A stretch of 15,310 bases of DNA. Source: Candidatus Zambryskibacteria bacterium CG11_big_fil_rev_8_21_14_0_20_42_18 (GTDB lineage: Bacteria; Patescibacteriota; Minisyncoccia; Phycocordibacterales; Zambryskibacteraceae). Location of the stretch: positions 1 through 15,310 of the forward strand of contig PCVB01000013.1 in the NCBI GenBank assembly GCA_002787855.1, in the 5' to 3' direction. The notes below the pieces were generated by a model, which saw only the letters and a program-made list of their open reading frames with translations, made no database searches and was not told the DNA's origin. Shown here piece after piece: positions 6,100-13,861 of this stretch; positions within the stretch are counted from its first letter, which is position 1; the number at the start of each line of letters is the position of its first letter. The position numbers were made by a program, and so were the translations under genes.

Positions 6100-8191
6100 G
6101 AGATTTCTTGTAAAAAGAATGCCCAGAAGGCCCCATCGTTCAAACCATTACTTAGCTATAGCAATAGTGGCGCTCTTAGCCTCGGGGATATTTATATTGT
6201 GGGTAGCCTCGCTTCGTATCCCCGCACTCGAAGACATATCTGAACGTAGGGTGGACCAGTCTGTAAAAATTTATGACCGCACTGGTGAAATTTTACTTTA
6301 CGACACGTCTAAGGACTCTAGGCGAGCACTTGTCCCTTTTGATAGCATTTCTCCTTACGCCAGATTGGCGGCCATCGCCATAGAGGATAAAGATTTTTAT
6401 TCACACAACGGATTTCAATTAAAATCTTTTTTTAGAGCCGTCTTGGTAAACTTAACTACCCTTTCCTTTAGCCAAGGTGGCTCCACAATCACCCAACAAG
6501 TGGTTAAAAATTCGATTCTTACAAAAGACAAAACACCAACCAGAAAACTGAAAGAGTTAATTTTGGCACTCAAACTTGAAAAAGTATTAACGAAGGATGA
6601 GATTTTATCCCTTTATTTAAATGAAATTCCTTATGGAGGAACTATCTATGGAATAGAAGAGGCGGCGCGAAACTTTTTCGGCAAATCGGCCATTGATTTA
6701 ACTTTAGCAGAATCTGCTTATCTAGCCTCCCTACCAAAGGCGCCAACACATTACTCCCCATACGGACTTCATCGAGACGATTTAGAGGCTAGGAAAAATC
6801 TCGTGCTGAATGAAATGTTGACCAACAACCTCATCACTAAAGAGGAATACGAGGACGCTAAGGCTGAAGAGGTTACATTTAAACCGAAGCAAAACACTGG
6901 GGGCATCAAAGCGCCACATTTTGTTTTCTTCATTATTGACCAGTTGGCTAAAAAATACGGTGAGGATTCTTTGATTAATAGTGGCTTTAAGGTAATCACT
7001 ACCCTTGATTATTCAATCCAACAACAAGCGGAGTCTGTAGCTAAAAAATATGGCGTGATTAATAAAGAAAAATTTAATGGGGAGAATAATGCCATTGTTG
7101 TGATAGATCCGAAAACTGGAGATATTTTAGCCATGGTTGGTTCGAGAGATTATTTCGATACTGAAATTGATGGTAATTTCAACGCGGCCATGGGCTACAG
7201 GCAACCCGGGTCAACATTTAAACCTTTTGTTTATTCTGCATTATTTAATAAAGGCTACACACCGGACACGGTACTATTTGATGCCCCTATTCAATTCGCG
7301 CCAGCTTGTGAGCCCAACAACTTCACCACTGATGACAGATGCTACTCACCTGGTAATTATGACGACAACTTCCGTGGTCCGATAACGATTAGAAATGCGT
7401 TGGCCCAATCTGTTAACATCCCCGCAGTTGAGGCTCTTTATTTAGCGGGAGTAAATAATGCGATAGATTTGGCCAAAAACCTTGGTGTAGAGAGTCTGAC
7501 AGAATTAAATGACTACGGCCTTTCTCTTGTTTTGGGAGGTGGGGCAGTGTCACTTCTTGATATAACATCGGCTTATTCAGTTTTTGCTAATGATGGTGTT
7601 CGCAATGCACACAACTCAATACTTCGAGTGGAAGATTCCTTGGGAAATACCATAGACAGGCAAACTGTTTTTCCCAATAGAGCGCTTCCTGAACAAACAG
7701 CCCGCACCATATCGAGCATCTTATCAGACAACGTTGCGCGTACCCCCGCTTATGGCCCAAATTCACCCCTATATATTGGGTCTAGAGAGGTCGCGGTTAA
7801 AACCGGTACTTCCAATGATTATCGAGACACTTGGATAATTGGGTACACACCAAATATTGTAGTGGGAGCCTGGGTTGGGAACAACAACAACTCTAAAATG
7901 GAAAAAAAGGTAGCAGGACTTGTTGTTTCTCCTTTATGGAGAGAACTTATGGATAAAATTCTCCCATCAATCCCCGTAGAGAGTTTTAAAAAACCTGAAG
8001 AAGAGGAGTTGTCCCTACTTAAGCCAATACTTCGTGGAGAACTTGGCCAGGAAGCCCACTCAATACTCTATTGGGTTGATAAAAACGATCCTCGAGGGCC
8101 AGTACCACAAGATCCTTCTCAAGACCCGCAGTTTAAGAACTGGGAGTACTCAGTGAATCTTTGGATGAGCCAACACAATATAAATTTTTAA
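6098..8191 (+). CDS. Bifunctional class A penicillin-binding protein (PBP1A-like)
   Basis: A 697-residue membrane-anchored enzyme that polymerises and cross-links peptidoglycan. A basic cytoplasmic N-terminus and one transmembrane helix (about 19-38) precede the GT51 transglycosylase domain: IEDKDFYSHNG with catalytic Glu96, GGSTITQQ (127-134), RKLKELILALKLE (149-161), and KDEILSLYLNEIPYG (166-180). The transpeptidase domain follows: GSTFK with nucleophile Ser372, SVN (438-440) and KTG (568-570). Both catalytic sets look intact and length is normal. The start is uncertain: a good extended -10 overlaps the ATG at 6098, so the real start may be 6119, which removes seven residues and leaves the membrane helix unchanged. 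It ends 11 bases from the convergent dnaN stop. Presence of the gene supports a peptidoglycan wall. Confidence 0.94.
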   Translation: MRFLVKRMPRRPHRSNHYLAIAIVALLASGIFILWVASLRIPALEDISERRVDQSVKIYDRTGEILLYDTSKDSRRALVPFDSISPYARLAAIAIEDKDFYSHNGFQLKSFFRAVLVNLTTLSFSQGGSTITQQVVKNSILTKDKTPTRKLKELILALKLEKVLTKDEILSLYLNEIPYGGTIYGIEEAARNFFGKSAIDLTLAESAYLASLPKAPTHYSPYGLHRDDLEARKNLVLNEMLTNNLITKEEYEDAKAEEVTFKPKQNTGGIKAPHFVFFIIDQLAKKYGEDSLINSGFKVITTLDYSIQQQAESVAKKYGVINKEKFNGENNAIVVIDPKTGDILAMVGSRDYFDTEIDGNFNAAMGYRQPGSTFKPFVYSALFNKGYTPDTVLFDAPIQFAPACEPNNFTTDDRCYSPGNYDDNFRGPITIRNALAQSVNIPAVEALYLAGVNNAIDLAKNLGVESLTELNDYGLSLVLGGGAVSLLDITSAYSVFANDGVRNAHNSILRVEDSLGNTIDRQTVFPNRALPEQTARTISSILSDNVARTPAYGPNSPLYIGSREVAVKTGTSNDYRDTWIIGYTPNIVVGAWVGNNNNSKMEKKVAGLVVSPLWRELMDKILPSIPVESFKKPEEEELSLLKPILRGELGQEAHSILYWVDKNDPRGPVPQDPSQDPQFKNWEYSVNLWMSQHNINF

Positions 8192-8202
8192 ACTAGAAAC
8201 AT

Positions 8203-9306
8203 TTAGGATTGATTCATTGGCATCATGAGATAGAGAAAACTGGTATCTCCGACACTTTGAATAATTATTGGCCGGGCCTGACCATTAAAGTTTAAAGAGA
8301 GGCTGTCGGTAACTGTGGCTTGAAAACAATCAGTGAAATACCGATTATTAATGTTTATAGAGATATCGTCCCCCTCTAGAACCGCGTCAACAAAATTAGT
8401 GCTCTCGCCGATTGTTGAATTTTTTGATTCTATTTCAAATATTTTGTTTTTAGGTGATAATTTAAGGGTTAATTGGTTAAATGTATTAGAAAAAATAAGG
8501 CTTGTTTTTAGTGAATTTATTAAATCTTGTTTGAGTACGGTCGCTTTCGAGTTCGTTTCTTTGGGAATAATTTGTTTGTAATCAGGAAAGACCCCCTCGA
8601 TGACTCGAGATGTTAAGTAAACATTTTGTGAGCGGAGGGCGACTTGGTGTTCTTTTATTGAAATAGATATTTCCTCGTCCCCTTTGTCGAAAATCCTTAT
8701 TATTTCCATAGCGTTCTTTTGAGGAATGAGGATTTGCTTAAATTGTGGATTCTTTTTTATCTTTATTTTCTTCTCTGCAAGTCTAAACGAGTCTGTTGCT
8801 GCAAAAACTAAAAATTCTTTTTCGTGTGTTATTGAGATTGAGGAGAGCTCTGGTTTAATGCTTCCTGTCGCTGCGGCGTAGATGACTGATTTTATGCCAA
8901 AAATAAAATCTCTTGCTGATATCGAGAACGCCTCATCGTCATCTATTTCTGGTATTAAAGGAAAATCTTCGCTGGGAAGAGTTTTTATATTAGTTTTAAC
9001 TCTTGAGGTTTTTACCTCAAGAGTTTGATTTTTAACGCTTAGGGTAATATTTCGGTCTCTCTCAAGAGAAGAGACTAAAGGTGATATTACATTCGCTGGG
9101 ACAACGACAATACCGGGCTCGGTCGTTTTTACTGGAATATTGATAGAAATACCGAGATCTAAATTAGTAGCTTTTATAGAAAGGGTATTCTTTTTTACTT
9201 CGAAGTATAAACCAGCCAATACAGGTAGGGTTATGTTTTTACCAGCAACTTTACTTGCCTTATTAAGAGCCTCTTCTAGTTGTTCTTTAATACACTCTAT
9301 TTTCAT
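8203..9306 (-). CDS. dnaN: DNA polymerase III beta sliding clamp
   Basis: A 367-residue clamp that encircles DNA and tethers the replicative polymerase. Family features include the N-terminal KASKVAGKNITLPVLAGLYFE segment, the ATDSFRLAEKKI motif in the middle domain, and the C-terminal SFLYLMMPM ending that forms part of the protein-binding pocket. Length matches the usual ~365-380, consistent with three repeated clamp domains. It lies downstream of dnaA, separated by about 200 bases that look like oriC. The leader is AT-rich with no SD; the DnaA trios and DnaA boxes sit immediately upstream of the start, so replication initiation and dnaN expression may affect each other. Confidence 0.96.
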   Translation of the reverse strand: MKIECIKEQLEEALNKASKVAGKNITLPVLAGLYFEVKKNTLSIKATNLDLGISINIPVKTTEPGIVVVPANVISPLVSSLERDRNITLSVKNQTLEVKTSRVKTNIKTLPSEDFPLIPEIDDDEAFSISARDFIFGIKSVIYAAATGSIKPELSSISITHEKEFLVFAATDSFRLAEKKIKIKKNPQFKQILIPQKNAMEIIRIFDKGDEEISISIKEHQVALRSQNVYLTSRVIEGVFPDYKQIIPKETNSKATVLKQDLINSLKTSLIFSNTFNQLTLKLSPKNKIFEIESKNSTIGESTNFVDAVLEGDDISININNRYFTDCFQATVTDSLSLNFNGQARPIIIQSVGDTSFLYLMMPMNQS

Positions 9307-9516
9307 ATATAAAAATTTATTATTACTATTAGGGGTGTTGATATGTGAATAGTTTATTTTAATACTACAACAAACATTATTTTTCTTCCTTAACCTTTAA
9401 TGACTTGTGGATAAGCATTGATTTTTATAAAAGGAAAAAAATAATCATTCAATTAACCACAACCACCAACAAGTTATTAACAGGTTTTTTGTTATTTCTC
9501 CACATAGTATTACACA
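9307..9516. other. Probable chromosomal replication origin (oriC)
   Basis: The dnaA-dnaN gap is AT-rich and holds DnaA-box matches to TTATNCACA. One is perfect (9406-9414, minus strand TTATCCACA) and one has one mismatch (9344-9352, CTATTCACA). Weaker matches lie at 9336-9344, 9453-9461 (TTAACCACA), 9474-9482 (TTATTAACA), 9496-9504 (TTCTCCACA) and 9508-9516 (TATTACACA, running into dnaA's stop). Position next to dnaA/dnaN and divergent strand bias nearby agree. No cumulative skew was computed. Confidence 0.75.
9317..9352 (-). promoter_or_regulatory. DnaA-trio type basal unwinding element
   Basis: Read on the minus strand: DnaA box CTATTCACA (9352-9344), a second weak box ATATCAACA (9344-9336), a CCCC cluster (9335-9332), then five trios TAA-TAG-TAA-TAA-TAA (9331-9317) and an A/T-only stretch. 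This order (boxes, GC cluster, trios) is that of the unwinding element described for Bacillus subtilis oriC. Confidence 0.6.
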
Positions 9517-10856
9517 GATAATAGGTTTCTAATCTGACCTATCTCTTCTAATAAAGACGGGTCAACCTTAATGTCGTTTTTCACCTTCTCACAGGAGTGG
9601 ATAACTGTCGTGTGGTCCCTACCCCCCAACTTTTGTCCTATTGATGGGTATGAGATATTGAAATCCTCACGCAAAATGTACATAACAATCTGTCTGGGGC
9701 GGATAACTTCTTTGTGACGTGTTTTCTCATAAATACTATCTTCTTTAACACTATAGAAGTCGGAAATAATTCTCACCACATCTTTTACCGCCATAGTTTT
9801 CTTTGGTTTAACGTTGTTTTTTATGTAATCACGGACATCAATCATAGAAACTTCCTTGTTTTTAAGTTGAGCGTTACAAAAAACCGTATTTACCGCACCC
9901 TCCAGATCTCTAATATTTCCATTTACTGTGTGAGCAAGATAGTCGATAATTTCTGGAGAGAGAGAAATACCTTGACGGGAGGCTTTTGCTGAAATTATAG
10001 CCATTCGAGACTCTTTATCTGGCGCAGGAATATCAACCGTCATTCCCGCTGAAAGCCTTGATTTGAGCCTATCCTCGAGTCCAGTGATGAAATACGGGTG
10101 TTTGTCTGAAGAAAAGATTATTTGTCTATTATTGTCATATAGGGTGTTAAATAAATGAAACAATTCTTCTTGAAACTTTTGCTTGTCTGAGAAAAATTGA
10201 ACATCATCAACAATCAAAACATCATACTTACGATACTTTTCCTTGAAACTAGTCATTTTCTGATTCTGAAGGGCATTCATACAGTCCTGACCAAACTGTT
10301 CCGAGGTCATATAATAAACCCTTTTACTGGGGTCAGTTTTTTTAATATGGTTTCCAATTGCTTGTATCAAATGAGTTTTACCATGGCCAGTGGACCCATG
10401 TATGAATAGGGGGTTGTACATGACCCCAGGCTTTTTTATCACCGCTTGAGCAGCAGCATGTGCAAGTTCATTAAAGGGCCCAATGATGAACGTTTCAAAT
10501 GTATAGCGTGGATTCAGGTTGTCATCCTTATTTACCCGCGTTTCTTCTAAAGGAAGCTCTTTTGTATTTGATTCCTGATCAATTTTCTCCTCCTTTTTAT
10601 GGGACTCCTCTTTATTTACAACATATTCTATCGCATGAATAGAGCTCTCAAGCCCTCTAAGGCTCTTAAGGATCATATTGTGGTACTTAGTGAGGAGCCA
10701 TTCTTTAACAAAGGCATTTGGTACGGACAAGATGATTACTCCACTATCTTCTTTGACAACGCGTATATCTTTAAACCAAGTCGTGAAATTTGCACTCGAG
10801 ATACTAAGTTCTATCTCTACCAAAACGCTTTCCCAAAGTTGCTTATAGTTAATCAT
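9510..10856 (-). CDS. dnaA: Chromosomal replication initiator DnaA
   Basis: A 448-residue AAA+ initiator that binds DnaA boxes at oriC and melts the origin. Domain I is at about 1-80 (LWESVLVEIELSIS...FTTWF), followed by a charged variable linker (80-113). The AAA+ domain carries Walker A GSTGHGKT (154-161), Walker B VLIVDD (213-218), an arginine-finger region RLKSRLSAG (263-271) and sensor 2 NIRDLEGA (314-321). Domain IV has the DNA-binding signature GGRDHTTV (411-418). Walker A reads STGH where many family members have GVGL, a variation that keeps the essential Gly-Lys-Thr. A possible -10, TATACT (10874-10879 on the minus strand), gives a short leader with no SD. Transcribed divergently from rpmH, with dnaN downstream across oriC. 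Confidence 0.97.
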   Translation of the reverse strand: MINYKQLWESVLVEIELSISSANFTTWFKDIRVVKEDSGVIILSVPNAFVKEWLLTKYHNMILKSLRGLESSIHAIEYVVNKEESHKKEEKIDQESNTKELPLEETRVNKDDNLNPRYTFETFIIGPFNELAHAAAQAVIKKPGVMYNPLFIHGSTGHGKTHLIQAIGNHIKKTDPSKRVYYMTSEQFGQDCMNALQNQKMTSFKEKYRKYDVLIVDDVQFFSDKQKFQEELFHLFNTLYDNNRQIIFSSDKHPYFITGLEDRLKSRLSAGMTVDIPAPDKESRMAIISAKASRQGISLSPEIIDYLAHTVNGNIRDLEGAVNTVFCNAQLKNKEVSMIDVRDYIKNNVKPKKTMAVKDVVRIISDFYSVKEDSIYEKTRHKEVIRPRQIVMYILREDFNISYPSIGQKLGGRDHTTVIHSCEKVKNDIKVDPSLLEEIGQIRNLLSV

Positions 10857-10902
10857 CGGTTATTTTGTAGTACAGTATATCTTTTAAGAATCAGATAAAA
10901 AC

Positions 10903-10931
10903 TTGTTAAAAGCTTAAAAAATGTTTATAAT
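10903..10931 (+). promoter_or_regulatory. Promoter of the rpmH-rnpA-yidC operon
   Basis: TTGTTA (10903-10908), exactly 17 nt, then a consensus TATAAT (10926-10931). The expected start is near 10938, leaving an ~18-nt leader without SD before rpmH. The -10 lies inside the first of three DnaA-box-like 9-mers. Confidence 0.65.
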
Positions 10932-10952
10932 ATGTTTATAACTTGTTAATAA
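10922..10952 (+). repeat. Three 9-mer repeats at exact 11-bp spacing
   Basis: TGTTTATAA (10922-10930), TGTTTATAA (10933-10941) and TGTTAATAA (10944-10952). The third, read on the other strand as TTATTAACA, is identical to a candidate box in the dnaA-dnaN gap (9474-9482). A looser TGTTAAAAG lies at 10904-10912. Regular spacing of one helical turn puts them on one face of the DNA, over the rpmH promoter and upstream of dnaA. Confidence 0.55.
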
Positions 10953-10955
10953 AAA

Positions 10956-11090
10956 ATGTCCACAACATACAAACCAAAAAAGCGCAAGAGAGCAAGAACG
11001 CACGGCTTCCTATCTAGGCAGAAAACTTCTACCGGCAAGAGGACTATTCGAGCTCGACGTAGAAAAGGAAGAAGTAAGTTGGCAGTTTAA
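10956..11090 (+). CDS. rpmH: 50S ribosomal protein L34
   Basis: A 44-residue, strongly basic protein starting MSTTYKPKKRKRARTHGF and ending GRSKLAV. The order of YKPKKRKR, a THGF turn, a segment rich in Arg and Ser/Thr, and RRRKGRSKL is that of L34, a small protein of the large ribosomal subunit. Bacteria more often have TYQP and HGFLxRMxTxxGR; here the segment reads FLSRQKTSTGKRTI, a conservative variant. Length is standard. It heads a plus-strand operon with rnpA 35 bases downstream and is transcribed away from dnaA, the classic origin arrangement. No SD precedes the ATG. Confidence 0.95.
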   Translation: MSTTYKPKKRKRARTHGFLSRQKTSTGKRTIRARRRKGRSKLAV

Positions 11091-11125
11091 ATCCAAACCT
11101 GCTAATTACTGTTTACTATTTAGAA

Positions 11126-11443
11126 ATGCTCCCTAAAACTCAAAGGATACCACGTAAGCTTTTTGGACTTCTCCTTGAATCAAAAAAATACCTTAACTCG
11201 GAACATTTTTCTTTACGTATTACTTCTTCAGAAAAGGCTCGTATTGCAGTATCTGTTTCTAAAAAGATTTCTAAGAAAGCAGTTGTTCGCAATAAGATTC
11301 GTCGTCGCGCCTATTCTGTACTTAAAGAGTTTATACCACTTCTTCCTCCAAATCTTTTTTTACTGATTGCAAAATCAGGCGCGGATAGAATGAAGAGTCA
11401 AGATTTAAAGAAAGAGCTATCTCTACTCTTTAAAAAAGTATAG
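11126..11443 (+). CDS. rnpA: Ribonuclease P protein component
   Basis: A 105-residue basic protein that in the family helps the RNase P RNA bind and process pre-tRNA 5' leaders. The diagnostic segment KKISKKAVVRNKIRRRAYS (46-64) holds the RNR motif (R55-N56, R59-R61) on the conserved helix, and AKSGAD (81-86) matches the later conserved strand. Length is close to the usual ~110-120. It follows rpmH by 35 bases and precedes yidC by nine, so the three are probably cotranscribed. The yidD gene that often sits between rnpA and yidC is missing. No SD is visible at its start. Confidence 0.95.
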   Translation: MLPKTQRIPRKLFGLLLESKKYLNSEHFSLRITSSEKARIAVSVSKKISKKAVVRNKIRRRAYSVLKEFIPLLPPNLFLLIAKSGADRMKSQDLKKELSLLFKKV

Positions 11444-11452
11444 AATAGACCA

Positions 11453-12169
11453 ATGTCATTTTTCTACCACACCTTCTTTTTCGACCCCATTTATAATTTA
11501 TTGATAACCTTGTTTAATGTTTTACCTTGGGCTGATGCGGGTATTGTGGTTATTATTCTAACTGTTTTAGTGCGTCTCATTATTTTCCCTCTCTCCAAAA
11601 AGGCGATACTTACCCAAGTTAAAATGGCAGAGATCGGCCCCGCTCTAGCAGAGATAAAGGAGAAATATAAAAACAAAACAGAAGAACAGGCCAAGCAAAC
11701 ACTCGCTCTTTATAGAGAGAAAGGGGTTAATCCTTTTTCCGGTATCTTTGTCATTATCATCCAAATCCCAATAATTCTAGCCCTTTATCAAATCTTCCTG
11801 CATTTCCCGGAGGTGAACGCTGTCATCCTCTATTCATTTGTAAATGCGCCAGACTATATCAATACCAATTTCTTGGGTCTCTTAGACATTGCGCAGAAAA
11901 GTATGATTATCGCCTTTCTCGCCGCCGTAACCACCTTTTTTCAATTTAAAATTTCCATGAAGAGTCAATTAAAACCTAAGGGCAATTCATTTGGAGACAA
12001 TCTCACACGTAGCATGCAGATGCAGATGAAATATATTTTCCCCATCATTGTCTTTTTTATCTCCTACAGTATTTCTGGCGCCATCGCCCTCTACTGGTTG
12101 ACCACAAACCTTTTCAGTATCGGACAAGAAATTTTTATTCGTAAGAAACTTAAAACTATTCAAGTTTAA
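11453..12169 (+). CDS. yidC: Membrane protein insertase YidC/OxaI family, short form
   Basis: A 238-residue polytopic membrane protein that in the family inserts and folds inner-membrane proteins, with or without SecYEG. Hydrophobic segments lie at about 28-47, 97-117, 150-166 and 195-222. The conserved groove arginine is R41 in LVRLIIFPL. A cytoplasmic charged hairpin (about 55-92) follows, and the C-terminal ALYWLTTNLFSIGQ signature is clear. There is no large periplasmic domain and no obvious lipobox, so it is an Oxa1-like minimal form. Last gene of the rpmH-rnpA-yidC set. Its last 14 bases overlap the 3' end of the convergent gene at 12156. The jag/khpB gene often found next is absent. 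Confidence 0.95.
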   Translation: MSFFYHTFFFDPIYNLLITLFNVLPWADAGIVVIILTVLVRLIIFPLSKKAILTQVKMAEIGPALAEIKEKYKNKTEEQAKQTLALYREKGVNPFSGIFVIIIQIPIILALYQIFLHFPEVNAVILYSFVNAPDYINTNFLGLLDIAQKSMIIAFLAAVTTFFQFKISMKSQLKPKGNSFGDNLTRSMQMQMKYIFPIIVFFISYSISGAIALYWLTTNLFSIGQEIFIRKKLKTIQV

Positions 12170-13454
12170 GAGCCCAGAGAGAAAGGTCAGTTTTGTTTAT
12201 AAAGAAGAGATAATCTTCGTTGGGAGAAAGTTTCGGCATATAAAAATCAATGTCGATTTCAAGGTCTTTGTTTGGTTCTGATAAAATTTGCGCAGTTTCT
12301 GTTTTTGTGTCAAAGAGCCAAATGCGATCGGAGAGATGTTTAGTGCCCCTATACCAACCATCCAAGTCTCCTCTTACTAAGGGGGTCTCCGGTGCCCCAC
12401 AGAAAACTTTTTCCACACTTTTTATTCCCCATAGACATTTTTCTGCGAAAGTTGATGGAGACATTTCGAGAACGTCAGTGCCTTTAATATCTTTGATAAA
12501 CAACCCCCTCGTGTTTCCATTAACGTACGAATACATTATTTTACTTCCAGAAGTGTTGGAGATTATCGTTAGACCATTAAGGGGGCCAAGAATTTTTGTA
12601 AGCGACCCTCCGGAAGCATTTAAGGTATAGGCATACCCTAGAGCATCATCACTTGCCTTGGTGTATACAACCAAGTTATTGCCAGCTGGAGTGAGACGCC
12701 AGTCTGTGAAAGCGGAGGTGAAGAGGGTTTTAGTACCAGAACCATTAAACGTATAGGACACGATGGAGAGTGTATCTTGTAAGACAAAGAAGAGGTTATT
12801 TGAGAGAACTGTGATAGCTCCCATATCTCCACGTAATGCCGTTGAGGAGGCAGTATAGAGAGTTTCACCAGAAGCTACTTTAGGTGGTGTGAGGGCTAGA
12901 GAAAGGTTCTCAACCGTATCTGAATCTTCTTTTAGAAGCCTTAAGAGAACAGTATTACCATCTGGTTTGAAGTAGGCCTCATAAACTTTCGGCAAGGTGT
13001 TATTGGTAACCTTAATTTTTTCAAACGGAAGAGAACTTGTGGAAGCGGGCATTAGGGCATCGTAGATATGTCCCGTAGCCCGGTCAACGTAACGTACGGT
13101 TAAACGGCCATTTTTTATAAAGGTTACAAATCCTGCAACAGGGGTGTTAGAAATTCTGAAGAGGTTTGACTTTGACGTTAGCAAGCCGTACTCATCTAAC
13201 GCAGGCATACCATCTACCCCAAACAACTCATCGGTTGTCGGTTGTCTTGCCCCACCTAGCTCAGGCGGGGTGAAGTTGTCGGTTGTCGTGTCTCCCCCAG
13301 AGTTTACAGAATCATCAGACCCAAAAGGAAGACCGTCACCAGTGGGGTTTAATGTTGTTGTTTCAGCTCCTTCTCTAATAAAGAAGTACCATGCAGAAAA
13401 AATAATAAGAGCAACTAAGAGAGTCGATATTGAAATTATTAATACTTTTTTCAT
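12156..13454 (-). CDS. Membrane-anchored exported protein, possible beta-propeller
   Basis: A 432-residue protein with one N-terminal membrane helix (about 4-26), a low-complexity linker rich in Gly, Thr, Pro and Asp (30-90), and a ~340-residue outer domain. That domain is built of short strands in repeated patterns such as F-K-P-D-G-N-T-V-L-L (162-171), L-T-P-A-G-N-N-L-V-V (254-263) and L-S-P-N-E-D-Y-L-F-F (409-418), reminiscent of TolB/WD40-like beta-propeller blades. Two cysteines 12 apart (C340, C352) might form a disulfide. I recognise no named family. The linker DNA carries heptanucleotide repeats and a GC-rich hairpin (13232-13290). It starts one base inside the end of the pilin-like gene and is the last gene of the secretion-type cluster, so it is probably an envelope accessory of that system. 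Confidence 0.8.
   Translation of the reverse strand: MKKVLIISISTLLVALIIFSAWYFFIREGAETTTLNPTGDGLPFGSDDSVNSGGDTTTDNFTPPELGGARQPTTDELFGVDGMPALDEYGLLTSKSNLFRISNTPVAGFVTFIKNGRLTVRYVDRATGHIYDALMPASTSSLPFEKIKVTNNTLPKVYEAYFKPDGNTVLLRLLKEDSDTVENLSLALTPPKVASGETLYTASSTALRGDMGAITVLSNNLFFVLQDTLSIVSYTFNGSGTKTLFTSAFTDWRLTPAGNNLVVYTKASDDALGYAYTLNASGGSLTKILGPLNGLTIISNTSGSKIMYSYVNGNTRGLFIKDIKGTDVLEMSPSTFAEKCLWGIKSVEKVFCGAPETPLVRGDLDGWYRGTKHLSDRIWLFDTKTETAQILSEPNKDLEIDIDFYMPKLSPNEDYLFFINKTDLSLWALKLE
13232..13290 (-). repeat. GC-rich hairpin between two heptamer blocks in a coding linker
   Basis: Two blocks of the TTGTCGG heptamer (13232-13246 and 13275-13290) in the same orientation flank an inverted repeat: CCCCACCT (13250-13257) and AGGCGGGG (13263-13270), one mismatch, 5-nt loop. 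It is translated as a TTTDNFTPPELGGARQPTTD linker in the membrane-anchored protein. Confidence 0.6.
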
Positions 13455-13861
13455 TATGGCGTGGTGGATGAAGTATCAGAAGTTGTTGATGGTTTAATGG
13501 GTTCAATGTTGAGATTAAATTTTACCAAATCAGGATTGATGGTATTAAGAATAAGCCACGCGCTTATAGCTAAAAGTAGTCCCCAGATGGCATTTTGAAT
13601 GGTATTTTTTGCTTCACTCTTCCCACTTATCGCATCTGTGGACATGTATTGAATGCCACCCCAAATAATCATAATCACCGCCAATCCACCAGCGACGGCT
13701 ATAGCCAATTTGAAGATGCTCGCCAGATATGAATTGGCTTGAGTTGTTTCTCCAACATAACCATCAATCGGCGCAAGAAGGGTGTAATCTGTTTGAGCTA
13801 GAACAATTGTTGCTGATGATAATGAACAGAGAACAATAATTATTAAAAAAGTTTTTTTCAT
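13454..13861 (-). CDS. VirB2/TrbC-like pilin subunit
   Basis: A 135-residue protein with a signal peptide (about 1-22, ending V-L-A-Q), a short outer segment, and two hydrophobic helices (about 49-69 and 88-106) joined by a polar loop, YMSTDAISGKSEAKN. This hairpin of two helices after a cleaved signal is the layout of VirB2/TrbC pilins, which form the extracellular filament or a membrane pool in type IV secretion systems. The tail is rich in Ser, Thr and Pro. The assignment rests on topology, the GGIQYM...G..EAKNTIQNAIWG pattern and the VirB4-like gene three genes upstream; the family is divergent. It overlaps the Ig-like gene by 4 nt and the downstream gene by one base, so the group is one operon. 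Confidence 0.7.
   Translation of the reverse strand: MKKTFLIIIVLCSLSSATIVLAQTDYTLLAPIDGYVGETTQANSYLASIFKLAIAVAGGLAVIMIIWGGIQYMSTDAISGKSEAKNTIQNAIWGLLLAISAWLILNTINPDLVKFNLNIEPIKPSTTSDTSSTTP

Noticed and set aside
10599..10898. 99-codon open frame opposite the dnaA N-terminus
   Set aside because: Antisense shadow of dnaA; the composition reflects the opposite strand and no start signal is present.
13144..13497. 117-codon open frame opposite the 432-residue membrane protein
   Set aside because: Shadow frame over a low-complexity linker; the minus-strand gene has a membrane anchor and fits the operon.
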